This document shows positions 7,056 to 15,810 of a stretch of DNA of 40,358 nucleotides, in pieces. The notes beneath the pieces are model-generated. The model worked only from the letters and a program-made list of their open reading frames with translations, was not told where the DNA came from and searched no databases. Positions within the stretch are counted from its first letter, which is position 1; each line of letters starts with the position of its first letter. Position numbers and translations under genes: made by a program. The stretch is from Vicinamibacterales bacterium (GTDB lineage: Bacteria > Acidobacteriota > Vicinamibacteria > Vicinamibacterales > JAKQTR01): NCBI GenBank assembly GCA_025456345.1, contig JALOKU010000060.1, positions 1 to 40,358 on the forward strand, read 5' to 3'.

Positions 7056-8423
7056 CTATCCCCTGATGTACCCGATCACCTCGTCGCGCCGGGCTTCCAT
7101 CACGGCCTGCGAGGTCGCTTCGAGGTTGAGGCGCAGGAGCGGCTCGGTGTTCGAGGCGCGGACGTTGCAGTGCCAGTCCGGCGCCTCCACCGACACCCCG
7201 TCCATCCGGTAGACCCTGGCGCCGGGCACCCGGTTCCCCATCTGCTCGAGGCCGGCGAGTTTCTCGTCGACCAGCGCCATCGAGGAGACCTTGGTGTTGA
7301 TCTCGCCCGAGAGGAAGTACTTGGCGCGCAGCGGCTCGAGGAGCTGGTGAAGGGCCTGGCCCTTGATCGACATCAGCTCGAGCATCAGCAGCGCCGGAAT
7401 GAAGCCATTGTCGGCGTAGAAGTTGTCGCGGAAGTAGTAGTGCCCGGTCACTTCGCCGCCGAACACGGCGTTCTCCTCGCGCATCCGCGTCTTGAAGAAC
7501 GCGTGCCCGACGCGGTTCATCAAGGGCCGGCCGTCGTATTTCGCGATGGTGTCCTTGACGGCGTAGCTGGCGCGCACGTCGTAGACGATGCCGGCGCCGC
7601 GCTCCTTCATCAGGAAGGCCTCGGCGAGCAGCGCCGTGACGAAGTCGCCCGGGATGAACGCGCCGTCGCGATCGACGAAGAAGCAGCGGTCGGCGTCGCC
7701 GTCCCAGGCGATGCCAATGTCCGCGCGCTCGGCAACGACGCGAGCGACCAGGTCCCGCCGGTTCTCCTCGATGAGCGGGTTGGCCTCGTGGTTCGGGAAG
7801 GTGCCGTCGATGTCGAAGCACAGCCGCGTCGTGCGGCAGGGGAGCTTGTCGAACAGCTTCGGCGCGACCAGGCCGCCCATTCCGCTGCCGGCGTCGAGCA
7901 CGACGCTGAACGGCTTGATGAGGGCCGGGTCGATGAACGTCAGCACGTGCGCCACGTAGTCGTCGAGCAAGGCGGTGTGCGCGGTGAGGGATCCCGGCGC
8001 GGCCGCCGCGGGAGGGATGGAGCCGCCCGCCACCAGGTCGCGGATCTGCGAGATGCCGGCCTCGCCGCTCAGGGGAAACGCCTCGGCGCGGACCAGCTTC
8101 ATCCCGATGTAATCCTTCGGGTTGTGCGAGGCGGTCACCATCGCCCCGCCCTGGTGGCCGTCGCGGGCCACCGCGAAGTAGAGCATGTCGGTGGCGATCA
8201 TCCCGTAGTCGACGACATCGGCGCCCTGCTCGCGCGCGCCCGCGATGAACGCGCCCGCGATGGAGGGCGCCGACACGCGCATGTCGCGGCCGACGGCGAT
8301 CCGCTTCGCGCCGAGGTAGGCGACAAACGCCCGGCCGATCTGCCTCGCCGTCGCTTCGTCGAGCTCTCCCGGATAGATGCCTCGGATGTCGTACGCCTTG
8401 AAGATCCCGGTATTGACGCTCAT
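7056..8423 (-). CDS. manB: Phosphomannomutase/phosphoglucomutase
   Basis: Interconverts mannose (or glucose) 6- and 1-phosphate. A 455-residue alpha-D-phosphohexomutase: catalytic phosphoserine Ser99 in TASHNPKDYIGMK, metal loop DGDADRC near residue 240, sugar-binding GGEVTGHYYF near 325 and phosphate-binding RASNTEPLLRLN near 427. ATG 8423 has AGGAG six bases upstream; the longer open frame to 8708 is antisense-like noise. The gene follows the nucleotidyltransferase gene with a 14-base gap, so the pair forms an operon feeding NDP-mannose for surface polysaccharide. AlgC-like dual mannose/glucose specificity is possible. Confidence 0.92.
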   Translation of the reverse strand: MSVNTGIFKAYDIRGIYPGELDEATARQIGRAFVAYLGAKRIAVGRDMRVSAPSIAGAFIAGAREQGADVVDYGMIATDMLYFAVARDGHQGGAMVTASHNPKDYIGMKLVRAEAFPLSGEAGISQIRDLVAGGSIPPAAAAPGSLTAHTALLDDYVAHVLTFIDPALIKPFSVVLDAGSGMGGLVAPKLFDKLPCRTTRLCFDIDGTFPNHEANPLIEENRRDLVARVVAERADIGIAWDGDADRCFFVDRDGAFIPGDFVTALLAEAFLMKERGAGIVYDVRASYAVKDTIAKYDGRPLMNRVGHAFFKTRMREENAVFGGEVTGHYYFRDNFYADNGFIPALLMLELMSIKGQALHQLLEPLRAKYFLSGEINTKVSSMALVDEKLAGLEQMGNRVPGARVYRMDGVSVEAPDWHCNVRASNTEPLLRLNLEATSQAVMEARRDEVIGYIRG

Positions 8424-8437
8424 CGCTGCTCCTACGG

Positions 8438-9508
8438 TCACTCGCCCGCCGCGAGGCGCGAATGGTCGGTCACCGCCGACTTGTCGCCGAGGATGACGCC
8501 GCGGTCGATCACGACGTTGCGGCCGACATGGCAGTGGCGGCCGAGGATGGCCTGGCGGACCACGGCGTCGCGCGACACCCGGCCGTTCGGCCAGATGATG
8601 GCGCCGTCGATGACCGCGTCCTCCTCGATCACGCTGTTGCGGCCGATGACGCTGTACGGATGGATGCGGGCGCCCGCCTTGACGACCGCGCCGGCGTCGA
8701 TGAAGCACGGGCCCGACACGGCCGCGCCGTCCTCGATCCGGACCTCGGAGCCGAGGCAGGTGAATCCCCGGGCTTCCGCGCCGAACGGCTCGGCCAGGAA
8801 CCGGCGGTCCATGATGTCCCGGTGGACCTGCATGTACTTCTCCGGGGTCCCGATGTCGATCCAGTAGCCGCGATAGACGTACGCGACGAACGTCTCCTGG
8901 CGCTCCACGAGCGACGGAAAGAAGGCCCGCTCAATCGAGTACGCCGTGTCGGCCGGGATCCGGTCGAAGGTGTCGGGCTCGAGCACGTACACGCCCGCGT
9001 TGATCGTGTCGCACGTGATTTCGTCCGCCGTGGGCTTCTCGAGGAACCGCCGCACGTTCCCGTCCGCGTCGGTTTCCACCAGCCCGTAGTCCGACGGGTT
9101 GGTCACCGGCGTGAGCACGATGGTGGCCCTGGCCCTGCGCTCCCGGTGCAGGCGGAGCACCTCGGCCAGGTTGATCTGGGTCATCACGTCGCCGTTGAAC
9201 ACCACGATGGTGTCCTTGTAGGCGCCGGTCGCGTACTTCACCGCGCCGCCGGTCCCGAGGGGGGTTGGCTCGACGACGTAGGACATCCTGATGCCCGCCT
9301 CGCGGCCGTCCCCGAACACGTCCTGGATGCGCCGGGGCTGGTAGTTGAGGCTCAGGATCACCTCGTCGATCTCCGGCACGGTGCGGACGAGATCGATCTG
9401 GTAGTTGAGAAACGCCCGGCCGAAGACGGGGACGATGGGTTTCGGCGTGTGGAGGGTCAGCGGGCGCAGTCGCGTGCCCTTGCCCCCGGCTAGCAGGATG
9501 GCCTTCAT
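8438..9508 (-). CDS. Sugar-1-phosphate nucleotidyltransferase, probable mannose-1-phosphate guanylyltransferase
   Basis: A 356-residue GDP-mannose pyrophosphorylase-like enzyme. The N-terminal nucleotide-binding signature is AILLAGGKGTRLRPLT (3-18), with GDGREAGI, VEPTPLGTGGA and the metal-binding FNGDV further on. EKP and YWIDIGTPEKY complete the catalytic domain. From about residue 245 the chain has hexapeptide repeats of a left-handed beta-helix (VIGRNSVIEEDAVIDGAII, ILGRHCHVGRNVVI). GTP and mannose-1-phosphate are inferred from the family form and from the downstream phosphomannomutase; glucose-1-phosphate with another NTP cannot be excluded. GGAAGGG precedes ATG 9508. It is divergent from pgsA with a 45-base gap. 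Confidence 0.88.
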   Translation of the reverse strand: MKAILLAGGKGTRLRPLTLHTPKPIVPVFGRAFLNYQIDLVRTVPEIDEVILSLNYQPRRIQDVFGDGREAGIRMSYVVEPTPLGTGGAVKYATGAYKDTIVVFNGDVMTQINLAEVLRLHRERRARATIVLTPVTNPSDYGLVETDADGNVRRFLEKPTADEITCDTINAGVYVLEPDTFDRIPADTAYSIERAFFPSLVERQETFVAYVYRGYWIDIGTPEKYMQVHRDIMDRRFLAEPFGAEARGFTCLGSEVRIEDGAAVSGPCFIDAGAVVKAGARIHPYSVIGRNSVIEEDAVIDGAIIWPNGRVSRDAVVRQAILGRHCHVGRNVVIDRGVILGDKSAVTDHSRLAAGE

Positions 9509-9538
9509 GACAACCCTTCCATCTTATCGCAAGCGCGC

Positions 9539-9544
9539 TACAAT
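9539..9544 (+). promoter_or_regulatory. Candidate -10 box (TACAAT) for pgsA
   Basis: TACAAT ends nine bases before ATG 9554. With the usual start 6-8 bases after the box, the mRNA would have a leader of only a few bases. The intervening GGGGCGGGA could alternatively act as a ribosome binding site for a longer transcript. Confidence 0.35.
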
Positions 9545-9553
9545 GGGGCGGGA

Positions 9554-10108
9554 ATGAACCTGCCCAACAGCCTCACGCTGATCAGGATTTTCCTGGTCCC
9601 GCTCCTCGTCGTGGTGCTCCTGACGAAGGTGGAGTGGCCCGTCATGGGGGTGTCCAGCCAGGTGCTCGGTGCGGCCATCTTCGCCGTCGCCTCCCTCACC
9701 GACTGGCTCGACGGCTACGTCGCGCGCCGGCGGCAGCAGGTGACGACGCTCGGCCAGCTGATGGATCCCATCGCCGACAAGCTGCTCACCGCCGCGGCCT
9801 TCATTTCGCTGGTCCAGATGGGCGCGGCGCCGGCGTGGATGGTGGCCGTGATCATCGGCCGCGAGTTCGCCGTCACGGGCCTGCGCAGCATCGCCTACTC
9901 GCGGGGGACCGTCATCGCCTCGTCGCCGATGGGCAAGGCCAAGATGACGAGCCAGGTCGTCGCCATCCTGCTCCTCATCCTGGGGCACGAAGGGTACCGG
10001 CCCTTCTACCTGCTCGGGCAGGCCGCGCTGTGGGTGGTGGTGATCCTGTCGGTCGTGTCGGCCGTCGATTACTACCGCAAGTTCACGCGGGCCGCGTCGC
10101 CCCTCTGA
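9554..10108 (+). CDS. pgsA: CDP-diacylglycerol-glycerol-3-phosphate 3-phosphatidyltransferase
   Basis: Catalyses the committed step to phosphatidylglycerol in the inner membrane. At 184 residues it is of normal length. The CDP-alcohol phosphotransferase motif D-x2-D-G-x2-A-R-x8-G-x3-D-x3-D is complete at residues 50-75, with acidic residues Asp50, Asp53, Asp71 and Asp75. Several hydrophobic helices surround it. It starts with the typical MNLPNSLTLIRI. It converges on bamD with a 19-base gap. Confidence 0.95.
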   Translation: MNLPNSLTLIRIFLVPLLVVVLLTKVEWPVMGVSSQVLGAAIFAVASLTDWLDGYVARRRQQVTTLGQLMDPIADKLLTAAAFISLVQMGAAPAWMVAVIIGREFAVTGLRSIAYSRGTVIASSPMGKAKMTSQVVAILLLILGHEGYRPFYLLGQAALWVVVILSVVSAVDYYRKFTRAASPL

Positions 10109-10127
10109 CAGCCGATCCGGCGGGCGC

Positions 10128-10934
10128 CTACTTCTTCACGGGCGGCGGGGGCTCCGCGGGCTGTTCCTTCAGGGCCAGCTGGGCCTTGTCCAGGAACTCG
10201 CTCTTCTCGAACTCCTTCGTCAGCCGATCGAAGTAGGGCACGGCTTCGGCGCGCCGGCCCATCTTCACCAGCGAATCGCCGAGGTAGTAATAGACCGCAT
10301 CCCGCATCGGGTATTCCGGGTCGTTCTTCAGCACCGCTTTGAAGCGATCAATCGCCCCCGGGTACCACTTGTTGCGCCAGTAGAAGTAGCCGACCTTGTA
10401 CTCGGACTCGGTCAGCCGGTTCTGGGCCGCCCGCAGCTTCTGGCGCCCCTCCTCGAGGAGCGCGCTCTGCGGATACCGCTGCACGAAGAGCGCCAGCTCG
10501 GCGATGGCCTCCTTGGTCGCGGTCTGGTCGCGATCGGGGGCCAGCATCTGCTGGAAATGGCACATCCCGAGCTTGTACTGCGCGTAGTCGGCCCTCGCGT
10601 TCGTCGGGTAGAACGTGAGGAATTCGCGGAACTCGTTCTCGGCCAGCACGAGCGCCTCCGCCGACTTCTCGCCCAGGTACGTGTCGCCGAGCCCGAGCTT
10701 CGCGTCGGGCCGGTAGTTGCTCTGGGGGTAGTTGTCGACGAGCTGCCGGTAATACTCGCGCGCCTGGAACCACTTCTTCTTGCCGACCAGTTCGGTCGCG
10801 CGGTCCATCAGGTACTTGTCCCCTTCGAGAATGCCCGTGGGGACGATGTTCTTCTCCCGCGAGCAGGCGGAGGAGGTGGCGAAAGCAGCGAGCAGGCTGG
10901 CGGCGAGGACCGCCCGGGGGACACGACGAATCAT
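10128..10934 (-). CDS. bamD: Outer membrane assembly lipoprotein BamD
   Basis: A BAM-complex lipoprotein that helps fold barrels into the outer membrane. The 268-residue precursor has a signal sequence and Cys24 (SSAC) as probable lipidation site. About five TPR-like helical hairpins follow, with typical YfiO features (KKKWFQAREYYRQLVDNYPQS, EFREFLTFYPTN, YKLGMCHFQQM, ALFVQRYPQS, KVGYFYWRNKWYPGAIDRF). It ends in a Pro-rich tail. A ribosome site AGAAGGTGG precedes ATG 10934. The gene is last in the minus-strand block, 92 bases after the thioesterase gene, and may have its own promoter in that gap. Confidence 0.9.
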   Translation of the reverse strand: MIRRVPRAVLAASLLAAFATSSACSREKNIVPTGILEGDKYLMDRATELVGKKKWFQAREYYRQLVDNYPQSNYRPDAKLGLGDTYLGEKSAEALVLAENEFREFLTFYPTNARADYAQYKLGMCHFQQMLAPDRDQTATKEAIAELALFVQRYPQSALLEEGRQKLRAAQNRLTESEYKVGYFYWRNKWYPGAIDRFKAVLKNDPEYPMRDAVYYYLGDSLVKMGRRAEAVPYFDRLTKEFEKSEFLDKAQLALKEQPAEPPPPVKK

Positions 10935-11026
10935 GCAGGCATTCCACCTTCTGTGCGCGGGCGGGCCAGGCGACCCTGCCGCGCCAACCCGGGCCCCGAC
11001 GCGGGGACCGACGACGAACCAACTTG

Positions 11027-11485
11027 CTATTCTACAACGCGACCCGCCGGCCCCGCCGAATCTCCCGCTCCGCGCCCGGCCTGGGCGAAAAACGCCCGGA
11101 CACGCGCCGGCAGCCGCTTCGGGCGCCCGGCCAGATCCGTCGACGCGTGCACCGTGTGCCCGCTGGCCAGGACCGCACCGTCGCCGGCCCGGACCACGTC
11201 GTACGTGAACCGAATCCTCACCGGGGAGGCCAGTTCGCCCCGGGACCGGATGAGGAGCTCGTCATCGTACCGGGCGGGCTGGCGGTACTCGCAGTGCGCC
11301 TCGATGACGGGCAGCATGATCGCGTCGCGCGCCTCGAGGTCGCGGTACGACCACCCGAGGCTCCGCAGCCACTCGCACCGCCCGACTTCGAACCAGGCGA
11401 GGTAGTTGGCGTAGTACGCGAATCCCATCTGATCCGTCTCGGCGTAACGGACCCGCACGGGCGCGTCGCACACGTATGTGCTCAC
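11027..11485 (-). CDS. YbgC/FadM-type acyl-CoA thioesterase (4HBT hot-dog fold)
   Basis: A 152-residue single hot-dog protein. The signature RYAETDQMGFAYYANYLAWFE matches the 4-hydroxybenzoyl-CoA thioesterase/YbgC family, with the active-site acid in ETDQMG. ARDAIMLPVIEAHCEYRQPARYDDEL is the conserved second block. The start is GTG 11485, overlapping the rpe stop by four bases (GTGA), so translation is coupled. Hydrolyses a short or medium acyl-CoA or acyl-ACP; the substrate is not readable. No tol-pal genes accompany it here, unlike ybgC in Proteobacteria. Confidence 0.85.
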   Translation of the reverse strand: MSTYVCDAPVRVRYAETDQMGFAYYANYLAWFEVGRCEWLRSLGWSYRDLEARDAIMLPVIEAHCEYRQPARYDDELLIRSRGELASPVRIRFTYDVVRAGDGAVLASGHTVHASTDLAGRPKRLPARVRAFFAQAGRGAGDSAGPAGRVVE

Positions 11486-12180
11486 CGCGGGCCCCGGTGC
11501 CCGGCGAGCCGCGCCTGCGCCGCCGCCACGGCCAGCGCCTTCAGCCGCCGCGTGGCCGCTTCGGCATCGTCGGTCCCGAAGATGGAGGAGCCGGCGACAA
11601 TCCAGTCCGCGCCAGCCTCCACCACCTGCGCGATGTTGCGCTCGTCGATGCCGCCGTCCACCTCGATGGGGGCCGCGTTGCCCGCTTCGTCGAGCAGGGC
11701 GCGCATGGCTCGTATTTTGGACGCGCTGCGCGGGATAAAGGTCTGGCCGCCGAATCCGGGGTTCACCGTCATGAGGAGCACGAAGTCGACGTCGGCCGCC
11801 ACCTCCTCGAGGCAGCCGACCGGCGTCGAGGGGTTCAGCACGGCCCCCGCCTGCGCGCCGAGGCTCTTGATGAGCGAGAGCGTCCGGTGCAGGTGGGGCA
11901 GCACTTCGACGTGCACCGAGACGAGCCCGGCGCCGGCGTCGACAAACGCCGGAATGTAGCGATCCGGATCCTCGATCATGAGGTGGACGTCCAGCGGCAC
12001 CCGCGTCACCCGGTGGATCGAGCGCACCACCGGCGGGCCGACGGTGAGGTTCGGCACGAAGTGGCCGTCCATGACGTCCACGTGCACGAGGTCGGCCCCG
12101 CCGCGCTCCGCGGCGGCGATGCACGCACCGAGGGCGGCGAAATCCGCCGCCAGGATGGATGGGGCGATGCGCACGCTCAT
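11482..12180 (-). CDS. rpe: Ribulose-phosphate 3-epimerase
   Basis: Interconverts D-ribulose 5-phosphate and D-xylulose 5-phosphate in the pentose phosphate pathway. A 232-residue TIM barrel with IAPSILAADFA at the N-terminus, metal and catalytic motif HVDVMDGHFVPN (33-44), HLMIEDP, the loop MTVNPGFGGQ and EVDGGI near residue 178. Its ATG overlaps the stop of the PASTA gene by four bases (ATGA) and its stop overlaps the thioesterase GTG, so it is embedded in the operon. Confidence 0.95.
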   Translation of the reverse strand: MSVRIAPSILAADFAALGACIAAAERGGADLVHVDVMDGHFVPNLTVGPPVVRSIHRVTRVPLDVHLMIEDPDRYIPAFVDAGAGLVSVHVEVLPHLHRTLSLIKSLGAQAGAVLNPSTPVGCLEEVAADVDFVLLMTVNPGFGGQTFIPRSASKIRAMRALLDEAGNAAPIEVDGGIDERNIAQVVEAGADWIVAGSSIFGTDDAEAATRRLKALAVAAAQARLAGHRGPR

Positions 12181-12899
12181 CGGCTGATCTCCAGCGAGAT
12201 GGGCTCGTCCGGCGTCACCTGGAATCCGGCCGCCGGAGACTGCCTGAGGATGATGCCCGAGGGTACCCCGGGGTACGGCTGCTGGGCGACGACGGACACG
12301 CGGAGGCCGCGGCTGCGCAGCACATCGAGCGACGCCTCGCTCGACGCGCCGATCAGGTCGGGCATCACGTAGCCCGCGGCGCGCTCGCCCCGGTTGACGA
12401 CGACGCCCACCCGCGCGGCACGGCTGCCGGGCGGCGAATCCTGCGCGACGACGGCATCGGCAGGGAAGTCGGAGGAGCGGATGTCCGCGGCCGCCGAAAT
12501 CTCGAGCCCGTCCTGGCTCGACCGCGCCTGGGCGGACCGCTCGCTCTCGCCGACCAGCGTCGGCACGACCGACGAGCGGGAGCCAGCGCTCATCCAGACC
12601 CTGACGCCACGGCCCCGGCGGACCACGAGCCCGGCCGCCGGATCCTGCGCGGCTATCCGGCCGGCGGCAACCGTGTCGCTGAAGGGGTGGTCGTCGTCGA
12701 CCTTCAGCGTCAGGCCCGCCGCCTCCATGGCCACGCCGGCCTCGCTGAACTCGAGCCCGACCACCTTTGGCACCGGCACCTCGCGGGCGCGAAGCGCCAC
12801 GCGCATCGCGGCCACGGCGAACACGCCGTACGTCGCCGCGAGCGCCGTGATGAGGATGATGAGACGGCCGACGTTGCGGACGCGCCGATTCCTGGCCAT
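12177..12899 (-). CDS. Membrane-anchored PASTA-repeat protein without a kinase domain
   Basis: 240 residues: a basic N-terminus, one transmembrane helix (about 11-33), then three PASTA repeats (about 41-106, 107-172, 173-240), recognised by VPKVVGLEFSEAGVAMEAAGL, VVPTLVGESERSAQARSSQDGL and VMPDLIGASSEASLDVLRSRGL. Each ends in the usual QDPAAG / QDSPPG / QSPAAG turn. PASTA repeats bind muropeptides or peptidoglycan in Ser/Thr kinases and PBPs, but here there is no kinase or transpeptidase domain. It sits between rsmB and rpe, where many Firmicutes carry the PASTA kinase prkC. TACAGT 10 bases before ATG 12899 might be an internal -10. Confidence 0.88.
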   Translation of the reverse strand: MARNRRVRNVGRLIILITALAATYGVFAVAAMRVALRAREVPVPKVVGLEFSEAGVAMEAAGLTLKVDDDHPFSDTVAAGRIAAQDPAAGLVVRRGRGVRVWMSAGSRSSVVPTLVGESERSAQARSSQDGLEISAAADIRSSDFPADAVVAQDSPPGSRAARVGVVVNRGERAAGYVMPDLIGASSEASLDVLRSRGLRVSVVAQQPYPGVPSGIILRQSPAAGFQVTPDEPISLEISR

Positions 12900-12953
12900 G
12901 CCTGCGAGAACTGTACTACACGATGCGTTCGTGACGAACGGGTCCGCCGGCCG

Positions 12954-14300
12954 TCATCGGCGCCGCCGCAGGCGCGCGGCGAAGAAGGCCTCGAGCGCGT
13001 GCCGGTGGGGCAGCGTCCGCAGGCAGCCGCGTTCGTCGAGGCACGCGGCCACCCCCGGAGGCAGGCCCGGGCCCGTTTCGCGCGGGTCCTCGAGCGCGAA
13101 CTCCGGGCACCGGTCGAGGAAGGCGCCAACCACCGCCTCGTTCTCTTCGGGCTCACTGGAGCAGGTGGCGTACACGAGCATCCCGCCCGTCCGGACGCCG
13201 CGGGCGGCCGCTTCGAGCATCCGGCGCTGACGTCCGGCCAGCGCAGCAAGATCGTCTTCGCGTCTGGACCATCGGATGTCGGGATCGCGCCGGATGGTGC
13301 CCAGGCTCGAGCACGGCGCATCGACAAAGACGCAGTCGAACACGGGGCCGAACGGGAGTCCGCCGAGCAGGTCGTGGCACACGACGTGAGCGGACGCGAT
13401 GCGCGCCGCGGCGAGCGTCTGCCGGAGCAGGCGGATGCGCCGGCTGCGGAGGTCTCCCGCGACGAGCAGCCCGCGGTCCCCGATTGCGGCAGCGAGTTGA
13501 GCGGTCTTGCCGCCCGGGGCCGCGCACGCGTCGGCCACGCGGCTTCCGGGCGGCGGAGCCGCAAACGCCCCGACCAGCTGCGACGCTTCGTCCTGCGCGA
13601 GGAACTGCCCGGTACCCGAGATGGACGTGGCGAACGGCCTTCCGGATTCGACCACCAGCCCGTCAGGCGCGTAGGCGCAGGCGCGGGTCCGCACGCCCTG
13701 CACCTCGAGGCGCCCGGCCAGCGCGTCGCGCGAGGTGAGGAGCGTGTTCGCCCGCAGCGTGACCGGCGCCGCCGCGTTGTTGAGGCGCACCCACTCGAGT
13801 GCGGCGTCGAAGCCGTACCGATCGAGCCACCTGGTCACGAGCCAGGCCGGGTGAGACCACGTGACGCTCAGATAGGCGAGAGGATCGGACGCCGCGGGCA
13901 TCGGCAGCCGGGACCGCTCCCGGCTGATTCGGCGGAGGATCGCATTGACGGCGCCGGCCGCGCTGGCGCGGCCGCGCTGGCGGGTCAGCCCGACGCCGTC
14001 GTTGACAACGGCGGCGGCCGGAACGCGATCGAGATGGAGCAGTTGGTACGCCGACAGCCTGAGGATGTCGAGCACGTCCGCGTCGAAGGCGCCGATGGCC
14101 CGGTTGCCCGCCCACGCGATGGCATGGTCGAGCGCCGCGCGCCACCGCAGCGTCCCGATCGCCATCTCCGCGGCGAGCGCCTGGTCGCGCTCGTCGGCGA
14201 GGCGCGTGCGCCCGAGTTCGAGTGCGGAGGCGAGGTCGGCGCGTCCCGCGTGCACGCGCTGCAGCGTGTCGAGGGCCACCACGCGCGCGATCGCCGCCAT
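12954..14300 (-). CDS. rsmB: 16S rRNA (cytosine(967)-C(5))-methyltransferase
   Basis: A 448-residue SAM-dependent enzyme that methylates C967 of 16S rRNA. Residues 1-135 form the NusB-like RNA-binding domain (AVVNDGVGLTRQRG, AGAVNAILRRI). The catalytic domain has the SAM loop DACAAPGGKT (257-266), DAPCSSLGTIRRDPDIRW with Cys330, and catalytic Cys380 in VYATCSSEPEENE. ATG 14300 begins the typical MAAIARVVALDTLQRV and lies five bases after the fmt stop. Upstream codons in this frame only mirror fmt. Confidence 0.93.
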   Translation of the reverse strand: MAAIARVVALDTLQRVHAGRADLASALELGRTRLADERDQALAAEMAIGTLRWRAALDHAIAWAGNRAIGAFDADVLDILRLSAYQLLHLDRVPAAAVVNDGVGLTRQRGRASAAGAVNAILRRISRERSRLPMPAASDPLAYLSVTWSHPAWLVTRWLDRYGFDAALEWVRLNNAAAPVTLRANTLLTSRDALAGRLEVQGVRTRACAYAPDGLVVESGRPFATSISGTGQFLAQDEASQLVGAFAAPPPGSRVADACAAPGGKTAQLAAAIGDRGLLVAGDLRSRRIRLLRQTLAAARIASAHVVCHDLLGGLPFGPVFDCVFVDAPCSSLGTIRRDPDIRWSRREDDLAALAGRQRRMLEAAARGVRTGGMLVYATCSSEPEENEAVVGAFLDRCPEFALEDPRETGPGLPPGVAACLDERGCLRTLPHRHALEAFFAARLRRRR

Positions 14301-14305
14301 GGGCG

Positions 14306-15307
14306 TCAGGCGGCGCCGGCCGGCGGGGCGGGCAAAGAGGCGTCCGGGGGCAGGTCGAACCGCACGTGGCCCCCGCCCAGGTGCCCGGCCGCGAAGTCCC
14401 GGGCCGCCATCGCCCGGCGCCCTTCGGGCTGCACCGTGAGCACGTCGAGCAGCCCCGCGCCGGTCTGGACGCGGAACGCGTCCGTCGCGAGGTGCACCAT
14501 CGAGCCCGGCGCCAGGCCGCTCTGTGCCGCCCCGGGCACCGCCCGCGTCCGGATGACGATGAGCCGGCGCCCGCCGAGCGAGGTCCAGGCCATCGGCCAC
14601 GGCTGCAGGCCCCGCACCTGGTTGTGGATGGCGGCGGCCGGGGCCCGCCAGTCGATGAGGCCTTCCTCCTTGCGGAGCCGGTGCGCGTAGGTGGCGGCGG
14701 TGTCGTCCTGCGGGACCTCGACGGCGGTGCCGGAGGCCAGCTGGCCGAGCACGTCCAGGAGCAGTGCCGCTCCCAGGCGGGCGAGGTCGTGTTCGACGTC
14801 CGCGCTCGTGTCGTCGGGCCCGATCGGGCGGACGGCCGTGCGGAAGACGCCGCCGGCGTCGAGCGCCTGGACCACGCGCATGATGCTGACGCCGGTCTCG
14901 GCATCGCCGGCGATGACGGCGCGATGCACCGGCGCGGCGCCGCGGTGGCGGGGGAGGAGTGAGGCGTGGACGTTGATGAGGCCCAGCGGCGGCGCCTCGA
15001 GCACGGCGGCGGGCAGGATCTTGCCGTACGCGGCCACCACGCCGGCATCAGCCCTCCACGCCCGGAGGCTGGCGAGAAACGACTCGTCTTTGAGCCGGTC
15101 CGGCTGAAGCACCGGGACGCCACTGGCGAGGGCCACGCGCTTGGCCGGGCTCTCGCTGACCCGCTGCCCGCGGCCGCGGGGCCGATCCGGCTGGGTCACG
15201 AGGCCGACCACGGCATGGTGCGAGGCGAGCAGGGCCTCGAGGCTGGGCACGGCGAAGTCCGGCGTGCCGAAGAACACCACGCGGAGGGGGCGGCCGGTCA
15301 CGACCAT
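14306..15307 (-). CDS. fmt: Methionyl-tRNA formyltransferase
   Basis: Formylates initiator Met-tRNA using 10-formyl-tetrahydrofolate. 333 residues. The N-terminal formyltransferase domain starts with RVVFFGTPDFAVPSLEAL. Catalytic residues by family alignment are Asn112 and His114 (INVHASLLPRHRGAAP) and Asp150 (QALDAGG). The C-terminal OB-like domain begins near residue 225. Its ATG overlaps the end of def by 10 bases, so the two are coupled. Confidence 0.95.
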   Translation of the reverse strand: MVVTGRPLRVVFFGTPDFAVPSLEALLASHHAVVGLVTQPDRPRGRGQRVSESPAKRVALASGVPVLQPDRLKDESFLASLRAWRADAGVVAAYGKILPAAVLEAPPLGLINVHASLLPRHRGAAPVHRAVIAGDAETGVSIMRVVQALDAGGVFRTAVRPIGPDDTSADVEHDLARLGAALLLDVLGQLASGTAVEVPQDDTAATYAHRLRKEEGLIDWRAPAAAIHNQVRGLQPWPMAWTSLGGRRLIVIRTRAVPGAAQSGLAPGSMVHLATDAFRVQTGAGLLDVLTVQPEGRRAMAARDFAAGHLGGGHVRFDLPPDASLPAPPAGAA

Positions 15308-15810
15308 TTCCCCGATCGGGTCAGCTTGCGAATCCGCCGGACAATCAGGTCCCGCTGGATGCCGCGAAGCCGATCGACGAAGACCCGCCCGTCGAGATGG
15401 TCCATCTCGTGCTGGAACGCCCTGGCCAGCAGGCCGGTGCCCTCGACGGTGCGCTCGCGCCCTTCGAGATCGATCCCTTTCACCGCCGCGCGCGACGGCC
15501 GGGCCACGGTGGCGTTGAACCCCGGCACCGACAGGCAGCCTTCTTCCTCCAGCTGCATGCCCTCGCGCTCGACGAACTCGGGGTTGATGAACGCCAGCAG
15601 GCTGTCTCTGGAGCGGCCGCCGGTGACATCGACCACGAACACCCGCAGCGGCACCCCGATCTGCGGTGCGGCCAGTCCGACGCCTGGCGCCGCGTACATG
15701 GTCTCGATCATGTCCTGCACGAGCGCCGCGATGTCAGCGCTGATGTCGGTCACCTTCGCGGCCTCGCGGTGCAGCACCTGATCGCCGAACTTCACGATGG
15801 GGCGAATCAT
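15298..15810 (-). CDS. def: Peptide deformylase
   Basis: Removes the N-formyl group from nascent proteins, completing the cycle begun by fmt. A 170-residue metalloenzyme with all three motifs: GVGLAAPQ (43-50), EEGCLSVP with metal ligand Cys92, and QHEMDHLDG with His134, Glu135 and His138. ATG 15810 begins MIRPIVKFGD and overlaps the aroC stop by four bases (ATGA). Confidence 0.96.
   Translation of the reverse strand: MIRPIVKFGDQVLHREAAKVTDISADIAALVQDMIETMYAAPGVGLAAPQIGVPLRVFVVDVTGGRSRDSLLAFINPEFVEREGMQLEEEGCLSVPGFNATVARPSRAAVKGIDLEGRERTVEGTGLLARAFQHEMDHLDGRVFVDRLRGIQRDLIVRRIRKLTRSGKWS

Noticed and set aside
10932-10944. ATG CCT GCA TGA mini-frame overlapping the bamD start
   Set aside because: Three codons only; too short to separate from chance.
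12159-14690. An 843-codon plus-strand open frame
   Set aside because: Antisense to PASTA, rsmB and fmt. Composition is that of a GC-rich shadow frame, whereas the minus-strand genes have intact catalytic motifs.
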